A stretch of DNA of 64,000 bases from Patagioenas fasciata (Eukaryota > Chordata > Aves > Columbiformes > Columbidae): positions 4,848,001 through 4,912,000 of the forward strand of contig NC_092520.1 in NCBI RefSeq assembly GCF_037038585.1. Direction: 5' to 3'. Positions 19,001 to 34,000 of this stretch are shown here, piece by piece. The notes beneath the pieces are model-generated. The model did not search any database. It saw only the letters and a program-made list of their open reading frames with translations, and had not been told where the DNA came from. The translations under genes were made by a program, and so were the position numbers. Within the stretch, counting starts at the first letter, position 1. The number at the start of each line of letters is the position of its first letter.

Positions 19001-22000
19001 CAGAGAGGCTGTGGAGTCTCCTTCTCTGGAGACATTCAAACCCACCTGGACACCTTCCTGTGTGATCTGCTCTGGTGACCCTGCGTTAGCAGGTGGGTTG
19101 GGCTGGATGATCTCCAGAGGTCCCTTCCAACCCCAACCAGGCTGTGATTCTGTGAACAACAGCTGGAGACTCCAGGACACTCAAAACCCCAAGACTGCAG
19201 GGGTACATCTTACGCACAGGAGTCTGACATCAAGCAAGACACACTCCTCTCTCAGAAAAGTGCAGCGACAAAATGACATGAACTTGTATTGTGAATGTTA
19301 CCTGTCCAGGCTGTGTGTGAGAGGTAAACCTGAGTTATCAGCCTGTGCCTTCCAGGACCAGGATTTCGAAAGTCAGCTGGTTTTGGATGGATGATTTGTG
19401 CTTGTCCATCGGGATACAATACCTATAGGGGGAAAAAAAAAAACACTAAATGAATGACAACTGGATTGCGGATTTGCAACAGGACAAGAGGTGATGGTTT
19501 TAAACTAAAGGGGGGTAGATTCAGGCCAGACATGAGGAAGAAATGTTTTACACTGAGAGTGGTGAGAGCCTGGCCCACGTTGTCCAGAAAGGTAGTGGAT
19601 GAACCATCCCTGGAGACATCCCAGGCCAGGCTGGATGGGGCTCTGAGCAACCTGAGCTGGTGAAGATGTCCCTGCTCATGGCAGGGGTGGCACTGGTGGG
19701 AGCTTTGGAGGTCCCTTCAACCCAAACTGTTCTGTGATTTGCACACTGTGTGCTATTTTGGTGGTTTCAGTGTGAGTTCAGAAGGCAGGAGGGTTTGCTT
19801 TGTCTTGGAGCCAGGAGTCCAGTTGCCCCTGATTTAACGGCCACGCACTGGCCACTTGGACCCACAGCAGAGGGGAAAAATGTACCTTGACATCACCTTC
19901 CTCCTCTGCACTGTAAACAGAGGTTTTCAGTTGTCATGCAGCAAATTTGCATATTTCACTTGACATTATACTCATCCACATCCTCAGCTGCATTTGAAAC
20001 TAATAATTCAGCAGCAAGAAGACGGTTAAGTCAGAAACACAAAGAGCCAAGAGCCTGCGCGTTTCTGTCCCGTTCAGAACAGCTCCTTTTGCTCCTCCTT
20101 CTCCCAGCTACACAAGCTACAAGTTTACCAGCATTTATTTGTGCTCATGTCCGTAACATGCCCAGTGCACGTGAAAGCACCGTGTGGAGCACAGAACGGC
20201 ATCCAGGTACTCAAAGCAAAGCCTCAGGAACTACACGAGTCAACTCAGCGCACTATCCACAAGCTGATTTCAGAACGTGTGGTTAAAATACAGAAATCCA
20301 GCATTGTCGTGTCCTATTCTTCTCAATTTAGAAGCATTGACATCCTTGAGCAAACGCAATCTCATTTGTATTTATGTCAAGCAACAGCTTACCTGGACTT
20401 TAACGGTTCCTTGGGGATCCTGCACGTGTTCCAGAGTCGCATCGACATCCAGTGCCACCACCAACCCCGACGTAAACCTCAGAGGATTATCCGATTCACC
20501 GGTAGGCTCGATGATATTTGCAGTAGCTCTGTGGAGCTATTAGGGGCAAAGCGGTTGGCAAAAATAGGGCATGGGGAGGAGGAGGAAAGAAAAAATTATC
20601 AGAACTGTTCTTAATGGAGAATTTGTGCATGAACTTTGGGTTCGTTTGGATGCTGCCAGGAGTTATGAAGCGTTCGGTGTTTTTAGCAGTACTCCTGGGG
20701 ATGCTACGTACGGAGAAAAAAGCCTTTGAAGATATAACACTTGTGACTGAGCACAAACCTGAATTCTAAAAGCTTCATGGTCTATTAGGAACTAGCCAGA
20801 TGCTAAGGATATTGCATTTGAGTTCTTTGTGTTACACTGACCTGCTCTGGAAGAGGAAGGTGGAGGAAGGTGCTTTGTCGCAGGGTTGTCTGAAGAATCT
20901 TGACCACTTCCGAAGGCTTGGATGTCACAAGTCTGGGCATTAAGTCCAGCAGTTTATCTACAAAACTGCCTTGCATGTGTGGGAGCTCAGAGATGAAACA
21001 TCTGTGTTAAGAAGAAATTAAAAATCAAATACTTTTTTCAACAGTATTGTTATTTTCAGCCAAGCTACTTAATCCTTATATTTAGTTATAAGGTCAGAAT
21101 TAGATATGTGGATTCCCCTCCTGATGCAACAAAGAAACACGTCTGGATGAAAGCGCCGTTCCTGGTATAGTTGCCTCAAAAATGTTTGAAATTGGTACTT
21201 CTTAGGGATGACATGCATATGCCTCATTCTTTATGCTGTGCGCTTTCATCTGGCTAATTAAATAACTGACTCATTACCGGCTCTAACGTACCCACACACC
21301 CAATACGTGAGTTGGCTGATCCGCTGCAGCAAAGTTTCCAGAATGGTTTTCATTTACCAATATTTATGAGAGTATTGATTATTACATCTGAGGACTGAAA
21401 TTTTAACAGTAAACTACAATCGGTAAGAAAAAAAGCGCTAGTTCTAGAGGTCAAGAACAGTGAATAGAATCTGCTCTATAGCTTGGGACAACAGCCTCTT
21501 ACAAGAGAGTATTTGATACTTATTCTTTATATAGAAGTAAAATTGGGCTATTGCCCTACATCCCTGTATGCAGAAGATGCTTCTTTAGACTGATGGGTTG
21601 TTATCAGCAGTTTTTTAAGCCTAGTAAATACTCGTGCAATCTGAGGAAAAGAATGCACCAGTGCTTGAACAATGGGTTCTCCTCGCCCTTGTCAAGTACG
21701 GTGTTGTGTTGTATCTTCACCTACAGCTGAGTCTACAAAGAACAGGAACACCAGACGTGCCCAAAACAGCTTCAGGTCCTAAAGCCCTAGAAGTGAGAGG
21801 GGTTTTAGGATCCTGGGTGTTCTGTAGGAGCGTAATCCATAAACAGAAGCCTCCACCACTCTTCTACACACACAGTAATAGGGTGACGCAGGAATACACA
21901 TCCCCGTGTTCCTGTGACTGACACTATGTACAGAACACATTCCAACTACTCTGTCATGGGATGCAGCTAAAATCCAGCACACTGAGGCTGCACCACCTGG

Positions 22001-25000
22001 ACACAGAGATTTTACACGACCGAGCATTTGCAGGTGACCTTACAGCAACTGACAGGACCTACCATCACCCACGGAACCAGAGAATCGTTTGGGTTGGAAA
22101 AGACCTTTAAGGTCACTAACCCATGTCCCTAAGAACCTCATCTCCATGTCTTTTAAACCCCTCCAGGGATGGTGACTCCACCACTGCCCTGGGCAGCCTG
22201 GTCCAATGCCCCACAGCCCTTTGGGGAAGAAATTGTTCCCAAGATCCAACCTCAACCTCCTCTGGCACAACTTGAGGCCGTTTCCTCTGCTCCTGGCGCT
22301 TGTTCCTGGGGAGCAGAGCCCGACGCCCCCTGGCTCCAAGCTCCTTTCAGGCAGTTCAGAGATCAGAAGGTCTCCCCTCAGCTCCTGTTCTCCAGCTGAA
22401 CCCCCCAGGTCCCTCAGCTGCTCCCATCACACTTGTGCTCCAGCCCTTCCCCAGCTCCGTTCCCTTCCTCCGCTCCCCTTTTGTGGAATTCATGTAGGAG
22501 TTACATTCCTAGGAAACAGTGATGAGTTTTGCACATCCCAAGACTCAGCGCAAGGATAAAAAGCAACTGAACAGCTCTAGTTGGTATCTACCAAATGAGC
22601 TGAGCACTCGGGAGTGGGTAGATTTGGTTCACTTTTCTCATCACTCAACCAGCCACAAATGCCAAGCATATGGACGACAAATAAACGAGGATTTAATCAG
22701 AAATAAAGCTGGAATTCTGCTCAGCCAACTCTGGACACCCATGTCTTGGGGCGAGCTATCCAGTTCCCTTCTGAACAGATGGAAAGACAACTGCACACCC
22801 CTAATCTGACCTATTTTAGCCATCTAGGTTAGGATAAAATCAAAGAGGAGAGCTGGGGGAGCCCTTCACAAGCAGATTTACAAAGCACAACTCAACACCT
22901 GGTCCAGGCGACTCCCATCCTGAGCACGTAGATGGTTTGCTCACTCATTTACAACTTAAACATTTGTGATAAAGGGAAATTCCTTTTTTTTTTTGTCATA
23001 CTCCCAGGAAAACTCCTCCATTCATCCCACATTTCAAAGGGAGTTTATTTCTTGCTTTATCGTTATCTCATGGTAACAGTCCCAGATGTAAAACAGCAAC
23101 AGGGGAAGATGCGAAGGCATGAAGAATAAATGGAATATTCCCTGATGACAACAGCGTGGAGATTTTCTAACAAAGAAGCAACAGAATTTCTCACCTCTGA
23201 AAGGAATCCACTTCTTGCAGGAATTTCTCACACATCCCAAAAAGGGGTTCCACTCTGTAACAAAGATCACATTCCTTGCTTAATTCTAAAGAAAGAAAAC
23301 TGGCTATAATACAGCTAGAAGCATTTAGGTGTTTTGGAACCCAGTTCAAGCTCTTAAAAATACAAGATCTTCCAGTTTTGAGGCTAGAAAGGTGTTCCCC
23401 ATGAGAAAAGATCAAAATTAATTGGTATTGCCTTCCCACATCCATATCCCACTCCCACAAAAAATCGTTTGCGTAAGCCACTAATTAAGTTCCCAAAGCC
23501 ACTGTTAGAAAATACTAAGTTTCCACTTATAAAATAAGAGCTTAAAAGGCAAATATATTATGGATGTCTATGGCAACACAATAAATTGACGGCAACAAAC
23601 CTGAAACGAAATGAATTAGGATACTAATCACTTTGCTCTAATTCTACAACCACCCAAACCCGTATGTAGCTTTACTGATCTCAGCAGCCAAAATGAGACA
23701 CATGGAGCCTCTCGTGTTACCTGAGCCACGATTTGCACCAACATCAGCTGCAGATCAGTCACAACGACAATTATTTTCTGATGCTAAAACCTCAGCATCT
23801 AATCCTCAATGAAGCAAACACAATCAGTGCATTCTTTGATGCTTTTCCCCATTTAAGTAGGTCCCAAATACCAACTCTACAACATTTTCACCTATTTATA
23901 TCTTCATAGTGAGAGGATTCAACCACCAAAACGCATCTTCCCCAAAATTTTGTCATTTAATTTAGTATCGTGCCACTATACAGTTACACCGAAGGCTCTT
24001 CATTTGGGATTATTTTAGCAGTGGTTATTGGCATGCTGTGATTTATGTGTCCGATTTATCCTTGCTCTTCTTTTTAAGGAAACTAAGCTTAAAGTTAAGC
24101 CTAAGAAGTGCTTTCAGCAGGTCATCCTTACCCTCTAGTGGTACGTGCGGTCACGATGAGCTGTAACGCCTTCGCCTGCAGCCTCATGTGATGAATAATG
24201 ACCACTTGTCTGCTTTCCACTCCGCTGTACATAAACTCCATCTTATAAGTTTCTTCCAAGATCTGTCAGTCAGACACCACAGGGGTAAAAAAGCCATCAG
24301 GTTCTGTTAAACTCTTACACACACACACGATCACGAGATTCTGGTATTTTTCCCCACATCGAGGACCACGTTAATCCACAAGCCTCATTCTTTTGGTGAA
24401 ATTCTTCACGGTGTAAAGTGGCACCTAATACTGAAAAGTGTTCTTGGCTATATGAAAGAAATAATTCATTAAATCAAGCACTCTCTTTGTACACAATCAA
24501 TCTCTTGACATTGCATTTCACATTTCCAAGGGTAGAGCACTCAGAACCTCCCGCTGGCTGCTCTGGAACACAAAACGTGAGCAACCTCAGTGGTCTTGCT
24601 TGAGTTTACATGTTTGGAGCCTGATTTGCCAAGTTCTGTTGAAAACAACTTGATATTCAACAACGCTTCATGTGCTGCAGATGGGAACTATCCCAAGGTA
24701 ATTGTAGTTCTGGGTTATTTTAGATACACGGTTAAAAGCTCAGAAGGACATTGGACTGTTTTACTCATCGTACTTTATCTGGCTAAACACATGGGCTTAA
24801 GTAGATGAGGGAAGAGCTTGAATTAATACAGTTGAGTTCAGTGTGACTGTATAGAAGCCGAGAACTTGCAAGTTATCTAATAGGAAATATTCCCTCACCT
24901 TGCATTGATGAGAAGTGATCTACATGCACAGTCACAACAGATAAAACTTCCCAGGGGGTTCACACGCTACTGAGAAGGGCACCCAAGACACACAGTTCAA

Positions 25001-28000
25001 TTAGAGATGATTTTAAAAGCTCATAGGCTTTTGTTTCTAACTCATCCCTGGGGACAGCTGTCAAAAGCACTGGAAGGTTTTGATGTGCAGCAGAACCTGC
25101 CTCTTATTACATCTTAATTAACCCAAGACTCAAAATGTCAGGAGTTTCCCACCAGATCCATGAACTCACTTTTACTCTACATTTGTTTCTGCATTATTTA
25201 ATAGTTTGCTTTCTCCTTTACCTTTCCTTAGGGCTTGGCTTCAGTTTTTTAGCCTCAGTTTTTCCAGGATCAGATCATTTATACATCGCAGGATCAGAAT
25301 AACTCAGGTTGGGCGGGATCTCTGGAGGTCATCTAGCCTGATCCCCTGCTCAGGGCAGGTCTGATTAGATCCAGTTACTTGCTGCCACATCAAATTGTGG
25401 ACACTTCCAGGGACACAGATTCCCCCACCTTCTCTGGGAAACCTGTTACAGTATTTAACCACCCTTATGGTAAATTACCCCACTTAAATCTCATTACAAT
25501 TTCTCATATTCCAGCCTGGGTCTCTTGTCCAGGGCAGTCTGGATGTGTCTTATCAACATCCTACAGATGAGGCAGTGGTGGACAGCAGTAAATCCACCCT
25601 GAAGCCTTCTCTTCTCCAGGCTGCACAATTCCCTCAGCCTCTCCTCACCCTGATCACCTTGGCCCTCCGCTGAACCTGCTCTAGTTTGTCAGCATCTTGG
25701 AATCATAGAATCATTTTAACTGGAAGAGACCCTCAGGATCATTGAGTCCAACCGTAACCTAACTCTAGCACTGAACCATGTCCCTAAGAACCTCATCTAA
25801 ACGCCTTTTAAACCCCTCCAGGGATGGTGACTCCACCACTGCCCTGGGCAGCCTGTTCTGATGCCCAACAATCCTTTCTGTGACAGATTTTTTCCCAATA
25901 TCCAGTCTAAACCTTCCCTGGCACAACTTGAGGCCATTTCCTCTTGTCCTGTCACTTGTTACTTGGGAGGAGAGACCAAGATCCTCCATCCTCCTCTACC
26001 AGGGAGCCCAAAACACAACTCAGCCCTCCAGATGTGATCTCTCAGGAACTGAACAGAGGGGAAGGATCATTTCCCCAGACCTGATGGCTACGCTCTTGCT
26101 CAGCCAGCCCAGGATGCAGCTGACCTTCATTACTGCCCCATGTTCAACGTGTTGTCCACTGGGATCCCCACGCTGAACATCATGAGGTTCCTGTCATCCC
26201 AGTTCCCCAGATGTGCCCTCCAGTCTATCAACTGGTTCCTCAATTCTGAGGAGCCTTATCAGCCACTTTTTCAGCCAGAATCCTGCCAGTTTGGTGAAAA
26301 GGGAACCACAGGAGACTGCAAACGCTTTGCTAAAGTCAAGAGATACAATGTCCACTGCCCTCCCATTGCTCACAGCACCAGAGAGCAATGCTGTTGGTCA
26401 CACCGGGCTGTCCAGGGCAGTGGTGGAGTCACCATCCCTGGAGGGGTGTAAAAGACACGGAGATGAAGTTCTCAGGGACATGGGTTAGTGCCAGGGTTAG
26501 GTTAACAGTTGGACTTCATCTTAAGGGTCTCTGCCAACCAAAATGATTCTACGGTTAGGCCTCATTTGCCCTTGGGAAATGCATTTTGGCTGTTCCAAAT
26601 CACCATGTTGACCTTCACTTGTTTAGAAACGGCTTTTAAGAGGATACGATCCACAGCCTTCCCTGGGAATGAGGTGAGGGCAAACACCCCACGGTTTTCT
26701 GGATCTTCTTTCTCGCTCTTCTGCTTTTTACACTTGTCATGAACCTCCCCCACTCACTACTCATCTTCTGAAGACGAGCAAAACTCCTCCTCCTTGTGGA
26801 ACCAAAATTTACTTGGACAGAGTACGGCAGTGGAGGATCAGAAGCGTATTTCTGTTGCGTGGCCAAGGAAGGGCTCATTCCCAAGGACTTGCAGACCCTG
26901 CTGCTTCTGCCTCACCTGTTTTGCCGCGGCAGACGCCAACGCGTTCTGTTTCAGGTACAGAGGAGCCGCCACGTTCCACAGCTTCTCCTGCAAGGCCTGC
27001 AAAAGAAAACCAAGAAGTGATGATAAACACCTAGTTCAGTCTAAAAATTATAATGCTGGGCTTAGATGGGTTTGGGAGCAGGAAGATGCTCTGTCTCTCG
27101 GCTCTACACCAACACGCTGGGTGAAAAAGTGTCTTTTGTGCTTTTAAATATAACACGGGGAACAACAGCTTCCAAAATATGTATTGTTCTATAAATACAC
27201 AGAGATACCCATACAGCTATAAAATAGAAGCTGAGAATAACATTAACTAAACTATGAATTAGAGACTGGCTGTGTCAAGCTATTAGTGCTTTTTAAGGAG
27301 ATTTTTATGCAGAATGCAGTCACTTATTTAATAAAACAATAGCCCACCACGTTACCACCTCCCTGAGAGGAAGATCAGGGCAATCTCAGACTGCAAGCAG
27401 AAACAATAGCAACTGTCCCTAGAAACACACCTACACAGTCATATTTCTGAACTTTCCTGTTGACAGACTCCACCCCACCTGAGATGCTGGAGTTACTAAG
27501 AATACAGAGTGTAAATCAGCCACTGATATTCCTATTAAAAACAAAAAAACCCAACGAACAACACCCACACCCTATTTGCTTTTTATCATAGAATCATTCG
27601 GTGGGAAGAGACCCTCAAGATCATCGAGTCCAACCATATGCACATGGTAAAAAATTAAGAAGGCTTGATTAGATGATTTATATCACTTCTTGAAAGCTGC
27701 CTGTCCTTAGATACAGCTACACACAAAGCCGGCTGTATCCTCCACCTAAACTGGCCCCAGAAGCCCAGTTTACCCCTAAAATCACCGGGTGTGTAGAGCC
27801 TTTAAAGGTCTAGAAGATTTGTAGCCCTGAGAGGCTGGGAAATGAAGGTATTTTTTACCCCAGCAGCTTCTGTTCTGTTGGGTAAACAAGCAATTGGAAA
27901 GGAATCCACTGAAAAGGGCTGCTCTGACTTTTGGGTTCTCTCTGCCATATCACAATTTCTAACTATATATTACGAGTTCTTTTTCATTTCGGCCACATTG

Positions 28001-31000
28001 TTGATGGATTAACTGTTCCACACCTTGAGCCAAGAACGGTTGATGCAGCTTTTACCCCCCTTCTCCCAAACAAACCATCTGGTTCGCTCCACTCGAACCC
28101 TGGAGAAGGGCGACAAAGCCACCTCCAAATGTTGGTCCTGTGCCTGGACAGCACATTTCACATTGGCAAAAGGTTTGGCTTTAGCTGAACTGTGACAGCA
28201 CTCGCCTAAAACACCTTCTGTGGGTGATAAACGCGTCCCAAGGATTTGAGGGCTGGCACAAGCTAAGCCAACTGGCAGCTACTCCTTTAGCAAAGGAACT
28301 CAAATCCCTTCTCGGTTTTACATAACAAAGCTTTTATTGAGGCCTTTCTGGAAACCTGTTTGTCGCTTGCTTTAGTTCTTTAGTATAAGTTGCATTCAAA
28401 CACCTAAAGAATGCCGGGAGACTGATTTCAATACTAGTGCCAGCTTATAGCTTGAGAAGTGAAGGAAAAAATGAGTTGCTGTTTACAGCAAGAAGCTGAT
28501 AGAGAAAAGGATTTTGCTTTGCTGTGGTGTCAAAGGAACCACTTCATCTGCTAATACCGAACGGACAGATAATTTCGGCACTTTCAAAGAAAGCACGACT
28601 GACTACTTTGCTCAATCAAGTCTAAGGAATTCCAGCTTTTTAGCTGCTTACAACACATTGTCTATAAAAACGCCGCTTATAGCAGCAGTTTAGCAAAAAG
28701 CACTCAGAGAAAAGCTGCTCTTGTAACATAAAAGGCCACAGAGTAGTTGCCTCCGTTGCGATTTCTGCCAGAAAATAAACCCTCTGCTGGCAAAATGGAC
28801 ATGAACCAACATAAGCCCTGTGTACGATCGCAGAGATTTGCACCGGTGTGTTCGCTGGCAAAGTTACCACATCAATTATTTGCCACAGAAGGGAAGGGGA
28901 AATATCAGAAATCCACGGAACTTGCGTTTTCATCGTGAATGTGAAACGATGGAAGTGCAGCGCTGTGATGGACCAGGGGAATTACACAGAATCCCAGAGT
29001 GTCAGGGGTTGGAAGGGACCTGGAAAGCTCATCCAGTGCAATCCCCCCATGGAGCAGGAACACCCAGCTGAGGTTCCACAGGAAGGTGTCCAGGCGGGTT
29101 TGAATGTCTGCAGAGAAGGAGACTCCACAACCTCCCTGGGCAGCCTGGGCCAGGCTCTGCCACCCTCACCATGAAGAAGTTTCTTCTCATATTTAAGTGG
29201 AACCTCTTGTGTTCCAGTTTGTACCCATTACCCCTTGTCCTATCATTGGTTGTCACCGAGAAGAGCCTGGCTCCATCCCCCTGACACTCACCCTTTACAT
29301 ATCAATAACCATGAATGAGTCACCCCTCAGTCTCCTCCAAGCTCCAGAGCCCCAGCCTTTCCCTCAGCCTTTCCTCACACAGGAGATGCTCCACTCCCTT
29401 CAGCATCTTTGTTGCCCTGCACTAGACTCTCTCCAGCAGTTCCCTGTTCTTCTGGAACTGAGGGGCCACAACTGGACACAATATTCCAGGTGTGGTCTCA
29501 AGTCAAACCTTGATGAGGAGCAGCTGGCACTGAAGATAAGTTGCGGTGAAATCCGCCATCCCTGCCAGTTCCGACTGCAGCTCTCCGAGCCTCTGAAGAT
29601 CACTGAAACACATGGAAAAAGAAGCCAAAAAAATAAACATAAGACAGCAAGTTAATCTAAATGCACTCAGGATGCGGCAAGAGCGACAACGATGCCAACA
29701 ATTCCTGCAATTTTGTTAAATTTAGAAACAGTGCCAGAAACAGCAGCAAACACGCACTACAAACCATGCTGCACCTTGGGACTTGGCGTCTCCGTTTTGC
29801 TGGAGGCCAACACCAGCACAGCGGCAGCAGAAAATCCATCAACCCGCGTTGCTCTGCAGCCCTGCGGGGACCACACAGCCCAGCGGCTCCAGATTTAACT
29901 TAAACCACTCCAGATTTAACTTAAACCACTCCAGATTTAACTTAAACCACTCCAGACTTCTCCGGTAGCTAAAGAGCCATTCACATCATACTGCTGGGAA
30001 ATCGAAAACCATTGGTGAGGAAAGGTCGTTTGGAACACGCCAGGCTCCCGCGACTGAGCGTTATTTGAAATATTGCTGCCTTTTTATAATAAACCAAGCT
30101 GAAATCTGATGTATTGATATTTGCCCCAATGAGTTGCGTGTTGTCTGGTATTCCTTGGAAATCACACAGCAATAGAAGTAGCTCGTGACTCGATGGAAAA
30201 ATAAATGACGGTGAAGGGAACCCAAAAAAGCTTTAGTTATATATGCTTTAAAATCAAAAGTGTGTATTAAGAAAACAAAATTCATTTTTGTGGCAGAACT
30301 GCAAATAGGCTGGATGACATGGATTCAACACATCTCCTCTTCATTTTGTTTTGCTATCAAGTGTACTAAAATTGCCATTCTCCTTCCATGTTGCCTAGTG
30401 CATTATTAAAAAGAACATTTTATCTTCAGATGACCCTTTCCCTCTTGATTACTTTAGATTTACCTTCGCATTTATGACATAATTCTGCAGCTTTGGCTCT
30501 GCCAAACCAGCAGGTTGCTGAGCACTGATACCCTGAAAACAAAATCCAGAGGGGCTGTGCCTTCCTTCGATGCTGTGACAGCAGAACCAGCCTGAGCTTT
30601 ACCCAGCGACTCTATTTCACCTCCCAGAGAGAAGAGGAGACTCCTGGGTGCTTCATTTTAATGCATCACATCACACCAATGGGGACCAGGATGTCACGTC
30701 TCAGCTAACAACTCGGCAAATATTCCATCTTCCAATCTCCTACAGGTCCCAATTCCACTCATTCCATTTCCTCACAAATCTTACACACATTTCAAGATCC
30801 CTGCGAGCCAAAACGCAAAAATTCCTGTTGTACGGATGGAGAAATCAAACCACAAAGAACGATGCGCTGTTTGAAAAGCCTGTCTTGCGGTTTCAGCAGG
30901 AGAGCGTCAGGCCTGAGCGTGGTTGGAAATGTAAATCCCAAGGAGATACCGGCTCCAGGAGGTTTGTGTTACTTCCCTCGGTGACAAAAATGATAAAGGA

Positions 31001-34000
31001 GGAGGGAACGATGTCCCTGTGAGCTTCCCCTCTCAGCAACCAAACTGTTGGTGCACAAACCTCCTGTCTTCTGCAAAACAACCTTTAACACTTTGATTTT
31101 GTCTTAAAAACTATCTGAAAAGAGGTTGGAGCATCACAGAATCCCAGAATGTTAGGGATTGGAAGGGACCTGGAAAGCTCATCCAGTGCAATCCCCCCAT
31201 GGAGCAGGAACACCCAGCTGAGGTTCCACAGGAAGGTGTCCAGGCGGGTTTGAATGTCTGCAGAGAAGGAGACTCCACAACCTCCCTGGGCAGCCTGGGC
31301 CAGGCTCTGCCACCCTCACCATGAAGAAGTTTCTTCTCAAATTTAAGTGGAGCCTCTTGTGTTCCAGTTTGAACCCATTACCGCTTGTCCTATCATTGGT
31401 TGTCACTGAGAAGAGCCTGGCTCCATCCTCCTGACACTCACCCTTTATATATCTGTAAACATTAATGAGGTCACCCCTCAGCCTCCTCTTCTCCAGCTCC
31501 AGAGCCCCAGCTCCCTCAGCCTTTCCTCACACGGGAGATGCTCCACTCCCTTCAGCATCTTGGTGGCTGCGCTGGACTCTCTCCAGCAGTTCCCTGTCCT
31601 TCTGGAACTGAAGGGCCACAACTGGACACAATATTCCAGGTGTGGTCTCCCCAGGGCAGAGTAGAGGGGCAGGAGAACCTCTCTGACCTACTGACCACCC
31701 CCTTCTAACCCACCCCAGGTACCATTGGCCTTCCTGGCCACAAGGGCCCAATGCTGGCTCATGCTCACCCTGCTGTCCCCAGGACCCCCAGGTCCCTTTT
31801 CCCTACACTGCTCTCCAACAGCTCGTTCTCCAACTTATACTGGAACCTGGGGTTGTTCCTGCCCAGATATAAGAGCATGGAGGGGGTTGGTCTCTTCTCC
31901 CAAGCAGCAATTGATAGGACAAGAAGAAATGGCCTCAAGTTGCACCAGGGGAGGTTTAGATTGGATATTGGGAAAAAATTCTTAATGGAAAGGGCTGTCG
32001 GGCATTGGACCAGGCTGCCCAGGGCAGCGGTGGAGTCACCATCCCTGAAGGGGTTTAAAATGTGTTTAGACAAGGTTCTTAGGGACATGGTTTAGTGCTA
32101 GAGTTAATTATGGTTGGACTCGATGATCCTGAGGGTCTCTTCCAACCAAAATGATTCTAAATCCACCCTTCTCTTAAGGGTGGAAAACATTAGTTGGTTT
32201 AATTTGGTTCCTGAGTGGTGATCCCAGCAGGAAAAAAGCCAAGCCAATAATTCCCATCAGCTCCAAAGGATCGCTGTCCTTTACTGCACATAAGTCACAT
32301 GTGCAGCCATCTCCGACACGATTCCTACACTCAAAATCAAAAACATCCCCAGCCTGCGAGGTTTCCAGACCTGGTGTCTTTAAGATTCTGGATGCTCTGC
32401 CAAGAAATCACCTGTTTTGACCGTTCAGTGCATTAAATGCTTTGAGACGAAGGTTGGGTTTTGAGTGGGGAACACACTGTTTATTCGCCTCTGGAGGCGC
32501 GTGCAGCAGCGATTCACAGCTACACACACAGACAAGGCAGCTACTTGGGGACAAGAATAAAGCTTTTTGGAATTCCATATTCCAAACAAAGCATTTTGGA
32601 TTGTTTTTCCAACTCTCACAGTAAGGCTCTTTTCCTCTTTCCAAGCCAAGCGATCACAGTGAAACCCTTTTCAAGTGTTTTGTTTGTGTCAATCAGTTTA
32701 GAGCAGAAATGGAAGGTGCAGCATAAAACTCACATTCACGCCCATCTCTCTAGAAGGGCAGACAGTAACATGCAATAATATCATCTCATCCAGGAAAACC
32801 TCGTCTTTTCAAAGCAATGAAGAATGCAAATGTCCTTTATAAGCAGGACTGGTGATAAGAACCCAACCAAGCACCAGAAGCAGCTCCTCTCCTGCTGAAT
32901 GAAAGGCCATAGGACGTGGGAATTAGAACAGCAGTGAGAACAAAGCTCTCTATTCCTACCAAAATGAAACAAAAAACCCTGTAAAAGCAGTAAAAGTAAC
33001 AGGATAAAAATGACAGATTTATACAAGGACTGAGAACTAAAAATGACACACAAGGCTGTTTTCCATAAAAACTGAAAGCGTATTTTACCATAAGTGAACA
33101 GTCTGAGGTCACCTTGACCTGCCTCTTACCCGTGTGTTTCCCTTGTTCAGCAGGGCAGAGCAGCTTTGTTTCAAACAGGCTGCACATTCTGTTTTATCAC
33201 AATGCTCCCTATGAGAAGCCTCAGGCTAAGTGCCCAACAGCAAAGTACGACGTGGATATTCAGGAGCAAAGCGCCTGCTTTAGAGAAACTGGGACTCCTA
33301 ACGCATCTTCCACTAACAGGTTGGCCCACGGCCTTACCGGATGGTGAATTCCAGCAGCTCCTGCACGCCCTGCGGGTCGAGGTGCTGAAGGTTGTAAACC
33401 CTCTCCAGGCTCTGGTGTAAGAACTGCTGGGAAGGATCTTCGTGTGGCGTAATGCTGGGAGAGACCGGGGAGGACACCAACTTTCGACCTGGTAACTGAG
33501 CAAAGGCGTACAGGAAAGCTTGACACAAGTAATAACATTGCAAAATGCTGCCCGCGTTTAACAGCTCAGATTTCTTTCTTAAATTAAAAAATTATATCGA
33601 TGATATCAAGCCTGAATCTTTTATCTTTGTTTGTTAACACTCTCCTTTTTATAATTCTCTTGCAGCTCGAGATCTTCAGGTTAAACTTCAACATACCTTT
33701 GAGGAAAACATCTTCCACATCTACCAACTATGATGTGAAGTCAAGGGAATTGCAAGACCACACAAACCACGATCCTTCTTATGAGCTGTAATATGACTTA
33801 GGACCAACTTCAGTCCCACCTGCACTTCCATGCAAGGAAAAACACGCTCCAAAGAAGCAGGAACACATCTCAGCCGCAAATAAAATGTCTAGCAGGACAC
33901 AAGTCAAATGTTGGAAGATCTCACAGAATCACAGAATGTGAGGGATTGGAAGGGACCTCAAAAGCTCATCCAGTCCAATCCCCTCGCCGGAGCAGGAACA

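Noticed and set aside
19945-19952. An octamer ATTTGCAT in INTS4 intron 21 as a regulatory site.
   Set aside because: A lone eight-base match in AT-rich intron is expected by chance, and no neighbouring motif supports it.
31133-32160. Adjacent inverted CR1 pieces as a single insertion with 5' inversion (twin priming).
   Set aside because: Both pieces carry their own 3' tail and belong to different subfamilies, so they are two insertions.
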